Of a stretch of DNA of 64,000 nt, positions 16,973-25,346 are shown piece after piece. The notes below the pieces were generated by a model. It made no database searches and had not been told where the DNA came from. It was given only the letters and a program-made list of their open reading frames with translations. A program made the translations under genes and the position numbers. Source of the DNA: Lachnospiraceae bacterium (GTDB lineage: Bacteria > Bacillota > Clostridia > Lachnospirales > Lachnospiraceae); the NCBI GenBank assembly GCA_009774235.1, contig VSNJ01000004.1:1-64000 (forward strand). Reading direction: 5' to 3'. The first letter of the stretch is position 1. The number at the start of each line of letters is the position of its first letter.

Positions 16973-17132
16973 GGGCGTGTTTGAAAATTGCTTTTTGCTG
17001 GGTGTACGCCACAATTTATGGGAGATTTATACCAGTTAAAAGCAGCCATATTAGCAGCGTTGACTGGATTTGGTATAAATATACCACAAAGTGTGGAGTG
17101 CAAACCGTGAGAATAAATTTTCAAACACGCCC
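16973..17132. repeat. MITE-like repeat, complete copy
   Basis: 160 bp with near-perfect 17-bp terminal inverted repeats (GGGCGTGTTTGAAAATT and its complement AATTTTCAAACACGCCC). Inside is a second inverted repeat ATTTATACCA/TGGTATAAAT, followed by GGAGTGCAAACCGTGAGAA. The core matches 1207-1329. It has no coding capacity and no clear target duplication. Confidence 0.75.
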
Positions 17133-17216
17133 TAATAATATTATAGAGATTTTTATCAAAAAATCAAATAATTATATAATTTTTATACTTTTCCCTGGTT
17201 CATTGGATAATACATT

Positions 17217-17252
17217 TAAAAAGCTGGAACATTCAATTAAGAATATTCCAGC
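17217..17252 (-). terminator. Terminator after the transketolase genes
   Basis: Stem GCTGGAACATTC/GAATATTCCAGC with one mismatch and a six-base loop, followed on the minus strand by TTTTT. Confidence 0.75.
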
Positions 17253-17312
17253 CTGGTAAATAATGCTGTTATTTCAATCCACCCCATTTGGGAAGTGGGA
17301 TAAATTACAATC

Positions 17313-18254
17313 TTATGCCATAAATTCTTTAACTTTTGTATAGATGCCTTCACTGTCAAGCCCGTACTTCTTAATAAGCTCAGTTGCTGGTCCTGACTCA
17401 CCATAGACATCATTCACGCCAATTTTGAGAACTTTTGTTGGTGCATTTGCTGAAAGGCAGTCACATACTGCACTTCCAAGCCCTCCGATTACAGAGTGCT
17501 CTTCTATTGTAACAACCTTGCCAGTTTCCTTAGCTGATGCAATTACCAGCTCTTCATCAAGAGGTTTGATTGTGTGTATATTAACTACTTTTGCATCAAT
17601 TCCATCTTTAGCAAGCTTTTCTGCTGCATCAAGAGTTTCTGATACTTCAAGTCCTGTTGCAAATAATGTAACATCCTTGCCTTCACGGAGTACAACACCC
17701 TTTCCAAGCTCAAACTTATAGTCTGGTTTGTCATTAATTACAGGTACTGCAAGCCTTCCAAAACGGATATATACAGGACCTTCATGGTCAAGTGCAGCTT
17801 TTACAGCAGCTTTTGCTTCCACATCATCTGAAGGGTTCATAACTACCATGCCTGGGATAGTACGCATAAGCGCAAGGTCTTCACAACACTGGTGTGTTGC
17901 ACCATCTTCACCTACAGAGATACCTGCATGTGTTGCGCCGATTTTTACATTAAGCTTTGGATATCCTACAGAATTGCGTACCTGCTCATATGCACGCCCT
18001 GATGCAAACATTGCAAATGAACTTACAAAAGGAATTTTGCCTGTTGTAGCAAGACCTGCTGCAATGCCCATCATATTACATTCTGCAATTCCGCAGTCTA
18101 TATGCCTGTCTGGGTATGCTTTCTGGAAAATACCTGTCTTTGTTGCTGCTGCAAGGTCAGCGTCAAGTACAACAAGGTCTGGATATGCATCTGCAAACTC
18201 CTTTAAAGCATTACCATAGCTTTCCCTTGTAGCAATTTTCTTTACATCTGCCAT
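17313..18254 (-). CDS. Transketolase, C-terminal subunit
   Basis: A 313-residue pyrimidine-binding and C-terminal half of a split transketolase, with DADLAAATKTGIF and DCGIAECNMMGIAAGLA near the start. It pairs with the N-terminal subunit encoded 17 bases upstream to form the thiamine-diphosphate enzyme that moves two-carbon units in the pentose phosphate pathway. The split form is common in Clostridia. With the adjacent transaldolase gene it forms a complete non-oxidative branch. Confidence 0.93.
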   Translation of the reverse strand: MADVKKIATRESYGNALKEFADAYPDLVVLDADLAAATKTGIFQKAYPDRHIDCGIAECNMMGIAAGLATTGKIPFVSSFAMFASGRAYEQVRNSVGYPKLNVKIGATHAGISVGEDGATHQCCEDLALMRTIPGMVVMNPSDDVEAKAAVKAALDHEGPVYIRFGRLAVPVINDKPDYKFELGKGVVLREGKDVTLFATGLEVSETLDAAEKLAKDGIDAKVVNIHTIKPLDEELVIASAKETGKVVTIEEHSVIGGLGSAVCDCLSANAPTKVLKIGVNDVYGESGPATELIKKYGLDSEGIYTKVKEFMA

Positions 18255-18271
18255 TTCTTCCTCCTATCTGC

Positions 18272-19102
18272 TTATTTCAAGCTTTCACCGGTTTTTTCTA
18301 AATCTGCCATTGCCTGTGCATACTGTTCATCATTTGGTGCAGTACCATGCCAGCTTGCCTGGTTCTCCATAAATGATACACCTTTGCCCTTTGTGCTCTT
18401 AGCAATTACAGCTGTTGGCATGCCTTTAGTTTCCCTTGCTTTCTTAAATGCAGAAGCAATCTGTTCAAAATCATGTGCATCAATTTCAATAACATTAAAA
18501 TTAAATGCCTTAAACTTGTCAGCAATAGGATAAGGAGAACATACATCATCAATTTTGCCATCAATCTGCAACCCGTTGTTATCTACAATCACAACAAGGT
18601 TGTCAAGGTTCTTTGCGCCTGCAAACATTGATGCTTCCCATACCTGGCCTTCCTGGAGCTCACCATCACCAAGCAGTGTATATACACGGTATGAAGCATT
18701 GTCTATTTTTGCAGAAAGTGCCATACCTACTGCGGCAGAAATACCCTGTCCTAATGAACCGCTTGACATGTCCACACCTGGAATATGCTTCATATCAGGA
18801 TGTCCCTGCAGGTAAGAACCTGTATGGCGCAGTGTTGTTAAATCTTCAACAGGGAAGAAACCCCTGTTGGCAAGTGTAGAATAAAATCCTGGTGCTATAT
18901 GTCCCTTGGATAATACAAACCTGTCCCTGTCAGCTTTCTTTGGGTCTTCTGGGTCAATATTCATCTCTTCAAAATAGAGATATGTCAAAATGTCTGCTGC
19001 TGACAAAGAACCGCCTGGATGGCCTGATTTTGCACTGTGTACTGCTGTGACTATTCCTTTGCGTACTTCATTCGCAGTTTTCTTTAATGCTAAAGTATCC
19101 AT
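18272..19102 (-). CDS. Transketolase, N-terminal subunit
   Basis: A 276-residue thiamine-diphosphate-binding half. Visible motifs are HSAKSGHPGGSLSAADILTYLYF, SKGHIAPGFYS and the cofactor motif GDGELQEGQVWEASMFAG...VIVDNNG. The C-terminal subunit follows at once on the same strand, and the transaldolase gene lies 47 bases upstream. Confidence 0.93.
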   Translation of the reverse strand: MDTLALKKTANEVRKGIVTAVHSAKSGHPGGSLSAADILTYLYFEEMNIDPEDPKKADRDRFVLSKGHIAPGFYSTLANRGFFPVEDLTTLRHTGSYLQGHPDMKHIPGVDMSSGSLGQGISAAVGMALSAKIDNASYRVYTLLGDGELQEGQVWEASMFAGAKNLDNLVVIVDNNGLQIDGKIDDVCSPYPIADKFKAFNFNVIEIDAHDFEQIASAFKKARETKGMPTAVIAKSTKGKGVSFMENQASWHGTAPNDEQYAQAMADLEKTGESLK

Positions 19103-19149
19103 AATTCTTTCCTTTCTAACTGAAATTAAATATGTATCACCTGCTGGAA

Positions 19150-19806
19150 TTACTCTCCAAATACAGCAATATAATCTTTCTGGAACTTTGCAATGCCTTC
19201 TGTTGTAAGAGGATGTTTTGTCATCTGCTCAATTACAGAATAAGGAACTGTTGCAATATCTGCACCTGCAAGGGCACAATCTGTAACATGGATTGGGTTA
19301 CGTACACTTGCAGATATAATTTCTGTTTCAATACCATAATTGTCAAAAATCTCTGTGATTGTCCTGATAAGTTCAACACCTGTTACTGAAATATCATCAA
19401 GACGTCCAAGGAATGGTGATACATATGCTGCACCTGCCCTTGCTGCAAGGAGTGCCTGGTTAGCTGTAAAAATAAGAGTAACATTACACTTGATTCCTTC
19501 ACTTGAAAGAACTTTTGTAGCCTTTAAGCCTTCTATTGTCATAGGAATCTTAACAACCATATTTGGATGGAGTTTTGCAATTTCACGTCCTTCTGCAATC
19601 ATTCCTTCTGCGTCAACAGTTGTTGCCTTAACTTCACCACTGATTGGGCCATCAACTATAGATGCTATCTCTTTTAAAACGTCTTCCTGGCTTCTTCCGC
19701 CTTCCTTTGCAATTAAAGAAGGGTTTGTTGTTACGCCACAGATAACCCCCATTTCATTTGCTTTCTTAATGTCCTCAATTTTGGCTGTGTCAATAAAAAG
19801 TTTCAT
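19150..19806 (-). CDS. Transaldolase / fructose-6-phosphate aldolase-like, short type
   Basis: A 218-residue TIM-barrel aldolase of the TalC/MipB subfamily: [36 protein letters not shown] at the start, the Schiff-base lysine in VVKIPMT, and SPFLGRLDD. The length fits this class. It is the first gene of the operon with the split transketolase, which supports transaldolase activity over fructose-6-phosphate cleavage. Confidence 0.9.
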   Translation of the reverse strand: MKLFIDTAKIEDIKKANEMGVICGVTTNPSLIAKEGGRSQEDVLKEIASIVDGPISGEVKATTVDAEGMIAEGREIAKLHPNMVVKIPMTIEGLKATKVLSSEGIKCNVTLIFTANQALLAARAGAAYVSPFLGRLDDISVTGVELIRTITEIFDNYGIETEIISASVRNPIHVTDCALAGADIATVPYSVIEQMTKHPLTTEGIAKFQKDYIAVFGE

Positions 19807-19962
19807 ATCTTATCCTCCTATATATTTATTTATTGTTACTATCCAAAATCCAGTTGCCAGGGATAATGGATAATTACATTTTACATTATTCCAAAATATT
19901 ATACAACTTTTAAAAAAACTGGTCAATGATTTACCATAAATTAATGCTATATTTTTCCTTTA

Positions 19963-21816
19963 TTATTTAAACCAGAAATCTTTCCAGGTATCCTTATATA
20001 TACGGTATAATCCCTTTTTAACAGAAAATTCTTTAATCAGCTTGCCTGAACTGTCAGACTCAGTGAATTTATTCCCACCTGCATTACAGTATACATATAC
20101 ATTATTTGCTTTTGTAATATTTCCTTCGTCTTTTGTCTGGTCAAAACTCTTTGTTTCTGAAAGTGCATATGTCCTTGCTGTTTCATCTACCAGGAATTTA
20201 TAATAATATGACTTGCCAGACCTGGTTGCCTTTACACCTGAATTATTATTAAGCATTGTTAAATAATACTGTCCCTCTGCAAGTGAAGAAGTCCTGCTGT
20301 ACACAACAGAATTCTGTCCTGCCTGTGAATTAAAAAGCTCTTTCTTTTCTTTTGGAGTATCAAGTATAGAGTCAACTACAGGTGTTTCTTCTGGTCCAGG
20401 GGTAGCTTCACCTTCAAGAGCCTTGGTTAATACCTTTTTCTTAAGGTTCTTATAATCTTTCCAGATACTCTTGTCAGCAATAATATAATCAAGCTTTGGC
20501 AACAGGCTGTTTACATTGTTTATTTTAAATATACTTGAAAGTGCCTGTGAACTTACAAGCAGCTGGTTTGTTCCTGTCACCTGTACTGAATTAAGGTCTA
20601 CCCAGTCTGGATTGCTGCGGTTTGCTTTCTTAACAGCATTTTTGTAAACAGAAGCAAGCATTGTATTCATATCAAGCGCAACAGTTGTCTTTCCGCTTTC
20701 AAGTTCTACCTTTACTACACAGCTGTTTTTAACAGCTTTCTTTCTGGCTGGTGTAGCTATAACATATATATTTCCAAAATCATCATATGCAAACTCACCA
20801 CTCTGTTTATAACCATTAATTTTGTATACTTTTGTAACCTGTCCCAGTGCATTCACAAGTGCAATCTTGTCTTCCGCACATGGGTATACTACACCATCAT
20901 ACACAAGGCTGGTATTTCTTCCACAATATCCATCCAGAGGTATTTCCCCTCTTAAAACACCAGAATTGTCATATAGTAATATTGCGCACTTTGGAACTCT
21001 TTTCCATGCAGTTTTCTTTACACGCCTTGTAACCCTTCTTCCGTTTCTGTTAACTTTCTTTTTTACTATACGTGTAACACGTACTTTCTCAGTGCTTCCA
21101 GCTGAAAATACAGTATAGAGCCCATTACTAAGCTTTGTTTTGCTGCGTCCTTCAGTGCTGTTTATAATATTCTGTGTCCCCATGTCACTTTTTGGTATAT
21201 CAACACTATATGTGTAAGTCCTTGCAAGTTCATCGTTCCTGTTATAAAACTTTAATATAATATAATTAGTCTTCCCTTGTACAAGCCCTGTTATATTATA
21301 TTCATGTTCTGATGACACACTTCCTGAAAGATGGTTTATAAGAGTACGTGTAAAATCAGGTATATTTTTGTCTTTTACAGAAATTGTATATTTGCAGTAA
21401 CATCTGCCATCTGTATTAAAATAAGCATACATCGAATTATTGTTAGTGCCATATGGGTTATATGCCCATAATGCTGCTTCTGGTGTATATGTCTGTGTCC
21501 TTTTCTTAACATCTGTAATTGTCTGTTCAGCTTTGGCAGACTTTGCTACATCATATATATCACTTTTTGAAGCATAATCTATGGTCACAACATTTTTCCT
21601 GTCACCTGACAAATAAAGTGGTATTATATCTAGCTCTTTTATACTGTCAATAGCTTTTCCATGCTGGTATTCTGCCAGGTCTCTTTCTTCATCAAGTGCT
21701 GCCTCATTCTGCTTTTCAAGCTTTTTTGACAAATCATTCATCTTCCATAAAAAAGCTCCTATTGCAGCTATCATCATAAGGCTTGTAACAAGAACAGTAA
21801 TCAGCTTTTTTTTCAT
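19963..21816 (-). CDS. Membrane-anchored arylsulfotransferase-like beta-propeller protein
   Basis: A 617-residue protein with an N-terminal signal anchor (KKKLITVLVTSLMMIAAIGAFL), so mostly outside the membrane. The middle (SLVYDGVVYPCAEDKIALVNALGQV, DWVDLNSVQVTGTNQLLVSSQALSSIFKIN) and the C-terminus (YKFLVDETARTYAL, SSGKLIKEFSVKKGLYRIYKDTW) look like the propeller of PF05935 arylsulfate sulfotransferases. 'DWVDLNSV' has Asp where I expect the His of the family's H-x-N motif, so transferase activity is doubtful. A very basic stretch (RIVKKKVNRNGRRVTRRVKK, residues about 249-268) is unusual. I am fairly sure of the fold and unsure of the function. Confidence 0.6.
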   Translation of the reverse strand: MKKKLITVLVTSLMMIAAIGAFLWKMNDLSKKLEKQNEAALDEERDLAEYQHGKAIDSIKELDIIPLYLSGDRKNVVTIDYASKSDIYDVAKSAKAEQTITDVKKRTQTYTPEAALWAYNPYGTNNNSMYAYFNTDGRCYCKYTISVKDKNIPDFTRTLINHLSGSVSSEHEYNITGLVQGKTNYIILKFYNRNDELARTYTYSVDIPKSDMGTQNIINSTEGRSKTKLSNGLYTVFSAGSTEKVRVTRIVKKKVNRNGRRVTRRVKKTAWKRVPKCAILLYDNSGVLRGEIPLDGYCGRNTSLVYDGVVYPCAEDKIALVNALGQVTKVYKINGYKQSGEFAYDDFGNIYVIATPARKKAVKNSCVVKVELESGKTTVALDMNTMLASVYKNAVKKANRSNPDWVDLNSVQVTGTNQLLVSSQALSSIFKINNVNSLLPKLDYIIADKSIWKDYKNLKKKVLTKALEGEATPGPEETPVVDSILDTPKEKKELFNSQAGQNSVVYSRTSSLAEGQYYLTMLNNNSGVKATRSGKSYYYKFLVDETARTYALSETKSFDQTKDEGNITKANNVYVYCNAGGNKFTESDSSGKLIKEFSVKKGLYRIYKDTWKDFWFK

Positions 21817-21855
21817 TTCATTGGTTTCCTTTCCCTATCTTTATTTTTCTCAATA

Positions 21856-22278
21856 CTATACAGCCATTTCTTTTAGTTTACTATATAAACCAGGATAAAG
21901 TTTCTTCATCCTGAATGGTTTCATATCCTTATTAAGGAAACAATGGCCTGTATGCCCTTTTGTACAGGCTTCTTTAGAACCTTCTTTATATATTTCATAA
22001 GAAAGTTCCATTTTTATGCCATCAAACTTTGTAACACATGAATGTATTTCAATATTGTCATTATAATATAACGGAATAAGATATTTACAGTCTACAGACA
22101 TAACAGGTATAATAATTCCCATTTCTTCAATATCTGCATAATTAATGCCTGATTTATCCATTATGTCAAGCCTGGCTTCTTCAAAAAGCCTTATATAATT
22201 TGAATGATGTATTATACCCATCTGGTCTGTCTCATAATAATTCATCTTCCGCTTATAAATTGTATATTTTCCTTCCAT
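21856..22278 (-). CDS. Acyl-CoA thioesterase, hotdog-fold YbgC/4HBT type
   Basis: A 140-residue hotdog-fold protein starting at MEGKYTIYKRK; a perfect GGAGG lies 8 bases before this ATG (22278), while the frame open to 22335 lacks such a site. YYETDQMGIIHHSNYIRLFEEARLD is the 4HBT active-site helix region, with the Asp of the D-x-x-G-(I/H)-(I/V)-HH motif. It probably hydrolyses short acyl-CoAs; the natural substrate is not predictable. It ends 40 bases before the arylsulfotransferase-like gene. Confidence 0.85.
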   Translation of the reverse strand: MEGKYTIYKRKMNYYETDQMGIIHHSNYIRLFEEARLDIMDKSGINYADIEEMGIIIPVMSVDCKYLIPLYYNDNIEIHSCVTKFDGIKMELSYEIYKEGSKEACTKGHTGHCFLNKDMKPFRMKKLYPGLYSKLKEMAV

Positions 22279-22419
22279 TGTAAAACCTCCAGGGACTACA
22301 TAACCAGTATAATAGCTGGCATCCAGACAATACACTGGTAATGTTTATTTGACACGTACTATATTAAAGTATATCATATAATCTAACTAATGTTTAGAGT
22401 TTTTTTTACTTTTTACCAG

Positions 22420-22498
22420 GACATGTTTAAAAAATAAAAAGTGCACAAATTATGTGGCTCTGGCAGCAAATCTGTCACTTTTTATTTTCAAATATGCC
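22420..22498. repeat. Small MITE-like repeat upstream of the ABC-F gene
   Basis: 79 bp with imperfect terminal inverted repeats (ACATGTTTAAAAAATAAAAA and the complement of TTTTTATTTTCAAATATGCC). Inside is a core AAAAAGTGCACAAATT then TGGCTCTGGCA, also seen near 43604, 46028 (reverse), and in diverged form near 32832. Confidence 0.55.
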
Positions 22499-22564
22499 AT
22501 AGAAAAAGTACAGGCAAGAACTCTGTTCTTAACTACTTTAATAATAAACCGCATGGAGGCTTTT

Positions 22565-24382
22565 ATGAATCTTATTACAGCAGAACACCTTACCCACACA
22601 TATACAGGCCGGCTTCTTTTTGATGATGCATCATTTTACCTTAATGAAAATGAAAAGGTTGGGATTGTAGGTATAAATGGCACTGGAAAGTCTACGCTTT
22701 TAAAGATAATTGCAGGCAGGGAAGAACCTGGACAAGGAACAGTTACCACAGCAAGGAACCTGCGTATGGGCTATCTTCCACAAAATCCTGTATTTACCAG
22801 TGGTACTTGTGTACTTGATGCTTCCCTTCCATTAAAAGAAGAAATTTCAAATGAGCAGGACAGCTTTATCCCACAGGCAAAGAGCCTGCTTGGAAAACTT
22901 GGAATTAAAGACCTCACACAGGATATTGAGAAACTTTCAGGCGGCCAGCGCAAAAGAATTGCTCTTGTACGGACAATTCTTACACCAGCAGATGTACTTA
23001 TACTTGATGAGCCTACCAACCATCTTGACAGCGCAATGGCTTCCTGGCTGGAAGAATACCTTGCCAGTTACAATGGTGCTATTATAATGGTAACACATGA
23101 CCGTTACTTTCTTGACAGTGTAGCAAACCGCATAACTGAAATTGATAAAGGCAAATTATATAATTATAACTGTAATTATCTTGGATTTATTGAAAAGAAA
23201 GCAGAACGTGAAGAAATGGAGCGTGCAACAGAAAGAAAACGCCAGAGTATATTACGTACAGAAATAGCATGGATGCAGCGTGGTGCAAGGGCACGTTCAA
23301 CTAAGCAGAAAGCACATATTGCACGGTATGAGGCTCTCCGTGATACCAAGGCACCTGTAACTGATGCAGCAGCACAGATAAGTTCTGTATCATCAAGGCT
23401 TGGCAAGACTACTATTGAACTTAAGGATATTAACCACTCTTATAACGGCAATGTCCTGATAAAAGATTTTACTTATATATTCCTGCGTGGAAGCCGTATT
23501 GGTATAACTGGGGCAAATGGATGCGGCAAGTCTACTCTTATGAATATTATTTCTGGAAATATAAAGCCATCCAGTGGTGAGGTTACTATAGGGCAGACTG
23601 TAAAAATTAGTTATTTTGCACAGGAAAATGAATCTCTTGATAATTCCATGCGTGTAATTGACTATATACGTGAAGGCGGGGAAGTTGTAAAAACAAGTGA
23701 TGGCACTGTAAGCGCTTCTGTAATGCTTGAACGTTTCCTGTTTCCTCCAGAACAGCAATATTCACTTATTGGCAGGCTTTCAGGTGGTGAGAAACGCAGG
23801 CTTTACCTTTTAAGGATTCTTATGGAAGCACCTAATGTACTGCTGCTTGATGAGCCTACTAATGACCTTGATATAACAACACTTACAGTGCTTGAAGATT
23901 ACCTTGACACATTTGATGGCATTGTAATAACAGTATCACATGACAGGTATTTTCTTGACCGTACTGTTACAAGGATTTTATCATTTGAAGAAAATGGTGT
24001 AATTAAACAATATGAAGGCGGCTATACTGACTATATTAATGCTTCTGGCAGAAAACTTGCAGTTACGGGTAACATCAATAACACAAAAGATTTCACAAAA
24101 CCACAGGATAGCAGCAAATCATTAAACCGTAATAACTGGAAAGACGGCCAGGAGAAAAAGAAAAAAATGTCTTATAAAGAACAAAGGGAATATGAAACTA
24201 TAGAAGATGATATTGCACAACTTGAAGAGAAACTTGAAAATATTGAAGCAGACATACTAAAATATGCCCATGATTTTGTAAAACTTAATGAACTTTCTTC
24301 ACAAAAAGATGAAATTTCAAATAACCTTTCTGAAAAAATGGACAGATGGATGTATCTTGAAGAATTAGCACAGCAGTTGTAA
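22565..24382 (+). CDS. ABC-F family ATPase, Uup-like
   Basis: A 605-residue soluble protein with two ATP-binding domains: Walker A GINGTGKST and GANGCGKST, signatures LSGGQRKR and LSGGEKRR, Walker B LILDEPTNHLDS and LLLDEPTNDLD. A charged linker (EEMERATERKRQSIL...) joins them. The C-terminal coiled coil (YETIEDDIAQLEEKLENIEADILK) is typical of Uup, which works at ribosomes or on branched DNA. It has no membrane segments. The start at 22565 is set by GGAGG; the longer frame from 22454 begins inside a repeat. Confidence 0.9.
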   Translation: MNLITAEHLTHTYTGRLLFDDASFYLNENEKVGIVGINGTGKSTLLKIIAGREEPGQGTVTTARNLRMGYLPQNPVFTSGTCVLDASLPLKEEISNEQDSFIPQAKSLLGKLGIKDLTQDIEKLSGGQRKRIALVRTILTPADVLILDEPTNHLDSAMASWLEEYLASYNGAIIMVTHDRYFLDSVANRITEIDKGKLYNYNCNYLGFIEKKAEREEMERATERKRQSILRTEIAWMQRGARARSTKQKAHIARYEALRDTKAPVTDAAAQISSVSSRLGKTTIELKDINHSYNGNVLIKDFTYIFLRGSRIGITGANGCGKSTLMNIISGNIKPSSGEVTIGQTVKISYFAQENESLDNSMRVIDYIREGGEVVKTSDGTVSASVMLERFLFPPEQQYSLIGRLSGGEKRRLYLLRILMEAPNVLLLDEPTNDLDITTLTVLEDYLDTFDGIVITVSHDRYFLDRTVTRILSFEENGVIKQYEGGYTDYINASGRKLAVTGNINNTKDFTKPQDSSKSLNRNNWKDGQEKKKKMSYKEQREYETIEDDIAQLEEKLENIEADILKYAHDFVKLNELSSQKDEISNNLSEKMDRWMYLEELAQQL

Positions 24383-24443
24383 AGCCAGATACTCCACTTA
24401 AGTTTCCCCACAAAAGTGGATAATAAAAATTATTGAAAATTCA

Positions 24444-24472
24444 TTGCACCCATATAATATTTGTGTTATATT
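24444..24472 (+). promoter_or_regulatory. Promoter of the antitoxin RNA
   Basis: TTGCAC (24444-24449), a 17-base spacer, then TATATT (24467-24472). No reading frame follows; the transcript would run into the hairpin at 24530-24563. Confidence 0.65.
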
Positions 24473-24478
24473 AGTCTC

Positions 24479-24572
24479 AAAAGAAGTAACCATCCACAAA
24501 GTGGTTAGCTTCCCAAGCAAAAACTATGAGCCTGCCTGCATCCGCTAAGATTACAAGGCAGGCTTATTTACG
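24479..24572 (+). ncRNA. Predicted type I antitoxin RNA
   Basis: About 90 nt from the promoter above. It contains an imperfect hairpin (GAAGTAACCA with TGGTTAGCTTC) and ends in the stem GCCTGCCT (24530-24537)/AGGCAGGC (24556-24563) followed by TTATTT. Its 3' end overlaps the end of the toxin gene on the other strand, the arrangement of TxpA/RatA-type pairs. Its ends are inferred, not measured. Confidence 0.55.
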
Positions 24573-24662
24573 CTTGTTATTCCTGCTATCTATGTAGGCA
24601 AGCAGTGCTAACAGAAATGAACCACCTAAAAATAACAGGCTTAAAACTTCATATGTATCCAT
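24564..24662 (-). CDS. Putative holin-like type I toxin, 32 residues
   Basis: MDTYEVLSLLFLGGSFLLALLAYIDSRNNKRK in two parts: one hydrophobic helix (about residues 5-23) and a basic tail, as in the Hol_Tox/TxpA/BsrG peptides that damage the membrane when overproduced. GGGAGGTGG lies at ideal distance from the ATG. The mRNA leader also holds a tiny frame (MLQGGVSQPL) behind AAAGGAG (start near 24713), which could affect translation. A convergent antisense RNA is predicted next door. The gene is too short for routine gene finders. Confidence 0.75.
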   Translation of the reverse strand: MDTYEVLSLLFLGGSFLLALLAYIDSRNNKRK

Positions 24663-24748
24663 CTGCACCACCTCCCTTCCTTTATAATGGCTGGGAGACG
24701 CCCCCTTGTAACATGGTTACTCCTTTAGTGATATATCATATTTTTTTT

Positions 24749-24839
24749 GAGTTTCCCTATTTTTAAATTGCACAAAGATTATATTATTTTGCAATTGCCA
24801 GAGGCAAAATACCTGTGTATTAAAAAAATTGGGAACCTC
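24749..24839. repeat. Small palindromic repeat, family 2, copy 1
   Basis: 91 bp bounded by GAGTTTCCC and GGGAACCTC (inverted, one mismatch). Shared with 39518-39596: TTTCCC-TTTTTTAAA at the left, TGGCAAAATAC-TGTGTATTAAAAAAA at the right. It has no coding capacity. Confidence 0.6.
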
Positions 24840-24854
24840 AAAATGATTTTTTCA

Positions 24855-24917
24855 TTGACACTTCTGTAATAATATGATAGATTAGATATTGTTATCAGCT
24901 TTGTAAGGATACAAAGC
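24855..24917 (+). promoter_or_regulatory. Cold-shock gene promoter and leader hairpin
   Basis: TTGACA (24855-24860), a 17-base spacer, TAGATT (24878-24883). Just after the predicted start site is an 8-bp hairpin GCTTTGTA/TACAAAGC (24898-24917), leaving a leader of about 65 nt. Cold-shock mRNAs often have structured leaders, so a temperature-sensing role is plausible. Confidence 0.65.
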
Positions 24918-24954
24918 ATTTGTAAATATTTTTTCAGTTTTAGGAGGCATTATA

Positions 24955-25155
24955 ATGAGAGGTACAGTTAAGTGGTTTAACGCAAAAAAGGGTTTTGGAT
25001 TCATTTCAGATGAAACAGGCAAGGATGTATTTGTACATTTTTCAGCCCTTCAGATGGATGGTTTCAAGGTTCTTGACGAAGGTGAAGCTGTTGAATTTGA
25101 TGTTGTAAACGGTGAAAAAGGGCCTCAGGCTTCAAACGTAGTAAAAGTTGGTTAA
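24955..25155 (+). CDS. Cold-shock protein, CspA/CspB family
   Basis: A 66-residue single cold-shock (OB-fold) domain: [30 protein letters not shown] carries the RNP1 (KGFGFI) and RNP2 (VFVHF) nucleic-acid-binding motifs. It acts as a single-stranded RNA/DNA chaperone. AGGAGG precedes the ATG, and it is a single-gene unit with its own promoter and terminator. Confidence 0.95.
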   Translation: MRGTVKWFNAKKGFGFISDETGKDVFVHFSALQMDGFKVLDEGEAVEFDVVNGEKGPQASNVVKVG

Positions 25156-25269
25156 TTAATTCCAGTTTTTATTTTACGTGTTATAATCAATGCGTGGATT
25201 CATCTTAATTTTTATATAAAGAGATTTATTTTAAAAGTTTTTTGATTTTCAGACAGGGGATTATAACAA

Positions 25270-25302
25270 AACAGGGACTGTATAAACAGTCCCTGTTTTT
25301 TT
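25270..25302 (+). terminator. Terminator after the cold-shock gene
   Basis: Stem ACAGGGACT/AGTCCCTGT with an 8-base loop and a run of seven T on the plus strand. Confidence 0.85.
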
Positions 25303-25346
25303 GTTCTATTCCATATAGTTTGTGTCTTAATCATTGGGCTTCTGTT

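Larger units (their letters stand above)
16917..17312. other. Intergenic region with repeat and terminator
   Basis: This 396-base gap is filled by the 160-bp MITE-like repeat (16973-17132) and the transketolase terminator (17217-17252). No gene was found; frames inside the repeat are not credible. Confidence 0.5.

Noticed and set aside
16927..17259. Open frames across the MITE-like repeat
   Set aside because: They run through inverted repeats, lack ribosome sites and have no protein-like pattern.
22454..22564. N-terminal extension of the ABC-F protein (MALAANLSLF…)
   Set aside because: It starts within a repeat, has no ribosome site, and the ATG at 22565 has GGAGG.
24391..24421. Hairpin TCCACTT/AAGTGGA as a terminator for the ABC-F gene
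   Set aside because: The loop is long and A-rich sequence, not a T-run, follows on the plus strand.
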